In this document: positions 6,089 to 7,952 of the stretch, piece after piece
Numbering within the stretch: the first letter of the stretch is position 1
Layout: each line of letters begins with the position of its first letter
Origin: CAZJCK01 sp964544635
Lineage (GTDB): Bacteria > Zixibacteria > MSB-5A5 > GN15 > FEB-12
Direction: 5' to 3'
Assembly: GCA_964544635.1 (NCBI GenBank)
Contig: CAZJCK010000111.1
Span: 1 to 7,952 of the forward strand
Length of the DNA: 7,952 nt
Notes under the pieces: model-generated
Seen by the model: only the letters and a program-made list of their open reading frames with translations
Database searches by the model: none
What the model was told of the DNA's origin: nothing
Translations under genes and position numbers: made by a program

Positions 6089-6106
6089 GCGGCCGTGGGC
6101 GGCCGC
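6089..6106 (+). promoter_or_regulatory. GC hairpin in the mutase gene leader
   Basis: A 7-bp all-GC stem, GCGGCCG (6089-6095) with CGGCCGC (6100-6106), has loop TGGG. A T5 run follows at 6117-6121, 10 nt after the stem, too far for a classical intrinsic terminator. It may weakly terminate transcripts from recJ-meaB or act in regulation of the mutase gene. Confidence 0.3.
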
Positions 6107-6132
6107 TGGTGGTTGCTTTTTGGCTCGCCAGA

Positions 6133-6164
6133 TATTATGTTCGTCATCTGATTTAACTGAGGAG
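6133..6164 (+). promoter_or_regulatory. Possible -10 box and Shine-Dalgarno of the mutase gene
   Basis: TATTAT (6133-6138) matches five of six bases of a -10 box, but the -35 region at the right distance (TGGTTG, 6110-6115) is poor, so a promoter here would be weak or activator-dependent. The Shine-Dalgarno GAGGAG (6159-6164) sits 9 nt before ATG 6174. It fixes that codon as the start in place of the in-frame ATG at 6072. Confidence 0.45.
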
Positions 6165-6173
6165 ATTACCGTC

Positions 6174-7871
6174 ATGTTCAGTAAAGAACTACTCAACGAC
6201 CTGAACTCGCGACTGACTGACTGGGATAAGCAAGCCGAACGGTTCCGCGGCAAGAAATCCAAGCCGCGCTTCTTCACCATATCCGGCGTCGATATCGACG
6301 AATTGTACACTCCCGACAAAGTGAAGGGAGCCGACGATCCCAGCTACTACTGGGAGAAACTCGGCCTGCCCGGCGAGTATCCGTACACCCGCGGCGTGCG
6401 CCACACCATGTACCGCACGCGTTTGTGGACCATGCGTCAGTTTGCCGGCATGGGCACGCCGAAACAGACCAACGAGCGTTTCCACTACATCCTCAAGCAG
6501 GGTGGCACCGGTCTCTCGACGGCGTTTGATCTGCCGACCCTGATGGGTTACGATTCCGATCATCCGCGTTCGCTCGGTGAGGTCGGCAAGTGCGGCGTGG
6601 CGGTCGATACCCTGGCCGACATGGAGATCATCTTCGACGGTATCGATCTGGGCGAGGTATCGACCTCGATGACGATCAATTCGCCGGCATCGATGCTCCT
6701 GGCGATGTATCTGGCAGTGGCGGAAAAGAATAATGTGCCGCTTGAAAGTGTTCGCGGCACCCTGCAGAACGACATTCTCAAGGAATACATCGCGCAGAAG
6801 GAGTTCATCTTCCCGCCGCGACCGTCGCTGCGCCTCATCACCGACATGATGGATTTCTGCACCAGGAAAGTGCCGCAGTATAACACCATTTCCATTTCAG
6901 GCTATCATATTCGCGAAGCGGGTGCGACCGCTGTGCAGGAGCTGGCTTTTACCCTGGCCGACGGTTTCCAGTATATCGAGAGCGCCATCGAGGCGGGACA
7001 GGATGTCGATGAATTCGCGCCGCGCCTCTCGTTCTTCTTCAATGCCCATTCCGATTTCTTCGAAGAGATCGCCAAGTATCGGGCGGCCCGGCGTATTTAC
7101 GCCCGCCGTATGAAAGAGAAGTATGGCGCGAAGGACCCGAAGAGCTGGATGCTGCGCTTCCATACCCAGACGGCCGGTGTCTCGCTGACGGCGCAACAGC
7201 CGGAGAACAACATAACCCGCACCGCCATCCAGGCGCTCAGCGGCGTGCTTGGCGGCACCCAGTCGCTGCATACCAACTCGATGGATGAGACTCTGGCGTT
7301 GCCGTCGGAGAAGGCCGCCCTGATCGCCCTGCGTACACAACAGATCATCGCGCATGAAACCGGCGTGATCAATACGGTCGATCCGCTCGGCGGCTCCTAC
7401 TTTGTCGAGGCGCTGACCGACCAGATGGAGGCCGAGGCCGAGGCGTACTTCAGCGAAATCGAGAAGCGTGGCGGCGTGCTGGCCTGTATCGACGAAGGTT
7501 TCTTCCAGCGCGAACTGGCCAAGTCGGCCTACCGTTTCCAGCGCGAACTGGAGCAGAATGAACGGCTGATTGTCGGCGTCAATGCGTTCGAGATGGAGAA
7601 CGAGAAGATCGAGATCCCGGTGATGCGCATTGATCCGCAGGTCGAGCAGGACCAGGTCGCTTTCCTCAAGCAGGTGAAATCGGAGCGCGACGAAGGCGCC
7701 GCCATTGCGTCACTGGAGAAGTTGCGGGAAGTGGCGCGGGGTAATGGTAATACCTTCGCGGCCATCATGGATGCCTGTAAGGCGTATGCGACACTGGGTG
7801 AGATGTGTGACGTCCTGCGCGAAGAGTGGGGCGAGTACGTCGAAAACCAGGCCGCCATGCAGGTGTCGTAA
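6174..7871 (+). CDS. B12-dependent acyl-CoA mutase large subunit (methylmalonyl-CoA mutase family, isobutyryl-CoA mutase-like)
   Basis: Catalytic (beta/alpha)8-barrel subunit of an adenosylcobalamin-dependent carbon-skeleton mutase. At 565 residues it is the stand-alone form without the B12 domain, the size of IcmA or archaeal-type McmA1. Family landmarks are YPYTRG (70-74 region), MYRTRLWTMRQFAG (79-92), GLSTAFDLPT (113-122), GTLQNDILKEY (195-205), ISGYHIREAG with His245 (241-250), FAPRLSFFF (281-289), RFHTQTAGVSLTAQQP (328-343), GGTQSLHTNS (360-369) and DPLGGSYF (403-410). By alignment from memory, Phe90 and Gln208 occupy the positions of Tyr89 and Arg207 of Propionibacterium methylmalonyl-CoA mutase, whose Arg holds the substrate carboxylate. 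Phe/Gln is the isobutyryl-CoA mutase pair. The likely reaction is isobutyryl-CoA to n-butyryl-CoA, although automatic annotation would say methylmalonyl-CoA mutase. It is followed 48 nt later by the B12-binding subunit gene. Confidence 0.95.
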   Translation: MFSKELLNDLNSRLTDWDKQAERFRGKKSKPRFFTISGVDIDELYTPDKVKGADDPSYYWEKLGLPGEYPYTRGVRHTMYRTRLWTMRQFAGMGTPKQTNERFHYILKQGGTGLSTAFDLPTLMGYDSDHPRSLGEVGKCGVAVDTLADMEIIFDGIDLGEVSTSMTINSPASMLLAMYLAVAEKNNVPLESVRGTLQNDILKEYIAQKEFIFPPRPSLRLITDMMDFCTRKVPQYNTISISGYHIREAGATAVQELAFTLADGFQYIESAIEAGQDVDEFAPRLSFFFNAHSDFFEEIAKYRAARRIYARRMKEKYGAKDPKSWMLRFHTQTAGVSLTAQQPENNITRTAIQALSGVLGGTQSLHTNSMDETLALPSEKAALIALRTQQIIAHETGVINTVDPLGGSYFVEALTDQMEAEAEAYFSEIEKRGGVLACIDEGFFQRELAKSAYRFQRELEQNERLIVGVNAFEMENEKIEIPVMRIDPQVEQDQVAFLKQVKSERDEGAAIASLEKLREVARGNGNTFAAIMDACKAYATLGEMCDVLREEWGEYVENQAAMQVS

Positions 7872-7919
7872 GTCGAATGATAATGAGAGTGGCAATAAAC
7901 GAAGGATCGTAGTAATCCC

Positions 7920-7952
7920 ATGCCGGACAAAATACGAGTACTCTTAGCCAAG
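7920..7952 (+). CDS. Cobalamin-binding small subunit of the acyl-CoA mutase, 5' fragment
   Basis: Only the first 11 codons are inside the window, reading MPDKIRVLLAK. This matches the opening of stand-alone B12-binding subunits (IcmB/McmA2 type), in which a KIRVLVAKPGLDGHDRG-like stretch leads into the DxHxxG motif whose His ligates cobalt. That motif would fall just past the window edge. A Shine-Dalgarno-like GAAGGA (7901-7906) lies 13 nt upstream, rather far. The position directly after the large subunit, with no terminator between, supports the call and a two-gene operon. Confidence 0.8.
   Translation, partial: MPDKIRVLLAK

Noticed and set aside
1051..6106. Four copies of GCGGCCGC (1051, 1810, 2622, 6099)
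   Set aside because: More than random expectation, but two fall in coding sequence with ordinary codons and one each in a hairpin and a stop-codon palindrome; GC-rich composition can explain them and no common function is seen.
5839..6156. Plus-strand 105-residue frame in the meaB-mutase gap, starting GTG
   Set aside because: No Shine-Dalgarno, odd Arg/Leu-rich composition, and it crosses the palindrome and promoter-like elements.
6072..6173. N-terminal extension of the mutase to an ATG at 6072
   Set aside because: GAGGAG is correctly spaced for ATG 6174, and the extension covers the GC hairpin and -10-like box and does not look like the family.
6040..6173. Cobalamin riboswitch before the B12-mutase gene
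   Set aside because: None of the conserved B12-box elements is recognisable in the leader, and it is too short for a full cobalamin aptamer plus the features seen.
5304..6319. Long minus-strand frames (221, 136 and 76 residues) over meaB, the gap and the mutase start
   Set aside because: They are shadows of GC-rich codons on the other strand with Arg-rich translations, no ribosome-binding sites and no recognisable domain.

Overview
The window is a bacterial chromosome segment with every recognised gene on the + strand. It runs: two tRNA genes, a coiled-coil/zinc-ribbon protein, guaB, the RNase P RNA gene (rnpB), recJ, meaB, the large subunit of a B12-dependent acyl-CoA mutase, and the first 11 codons of its B12-binding small subunit. 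DNA is GC-rich in genes and AT-richer in promoter-like gaps. The RNase P RNA is a bacterial type A form. The gene mix (split acyl-CoA mutase plus MeaB, tRNA genes without encoded CCA) suits a GC-rich Gram-negative lineage, possibly an uncultured FCB-type or Zixibacteria-like phylum. That placement is a guess; no marker here settles it.

Layout. 1-179: tRNA-Met/Ile2(CAT), cut at its 5' end, and tRNA-Val(CAC). 180-384: a non-coding unit with a near-consensus promoter just after tRNA-Val, several small hairpins and a very strong intrinsic terminator that ends 30 nt before the next start codon. 385-1101: C4 zinc-ribbon protein. 1119-2622: guaB, whose promoter is placed so that its mRNA should begin at or next to the ATG, with no Shine-Dalgarno. 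2675-3040: rnpB. 3076-4824: recJ, close behind rnpB with no terminator between. 4824-5783: meaB, overlapping the recJ stop by one base. 5784-6173: a 390-nt gap rich in perfect hairpins. 6174-7871: mutase large subunit. 7920 to the end: start of the small subunit.

How the genes work together. The last three genes form a coenzyme B12 carbon-skeleton mutase module: large catalytic subunit, separate cobalamin-binding subunit, and the MeaB GTPase that guards cofactor loading. The two active-site residues that separate methylmalonyl-CoA mutase from isobutyryl-CoA mutase are Phe and Gln here, the isobutyryl-CoA mutase pair. The enzyme may therefore interconvert isobutyryl-CoA and butyryl-CoA rather than methylmalonyl-CoA and succinyl-CoA. 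The rest is housekeeping: tRNA and its processing ribozyme, GTP synthesis (guaB) and DNA repair (recJ).

The least explained stretches are the terminator-ended leader at 182-354 and the structured gap at 5784-6173. I found no CRISPR array, phage gene, transposase or clear new defence system.
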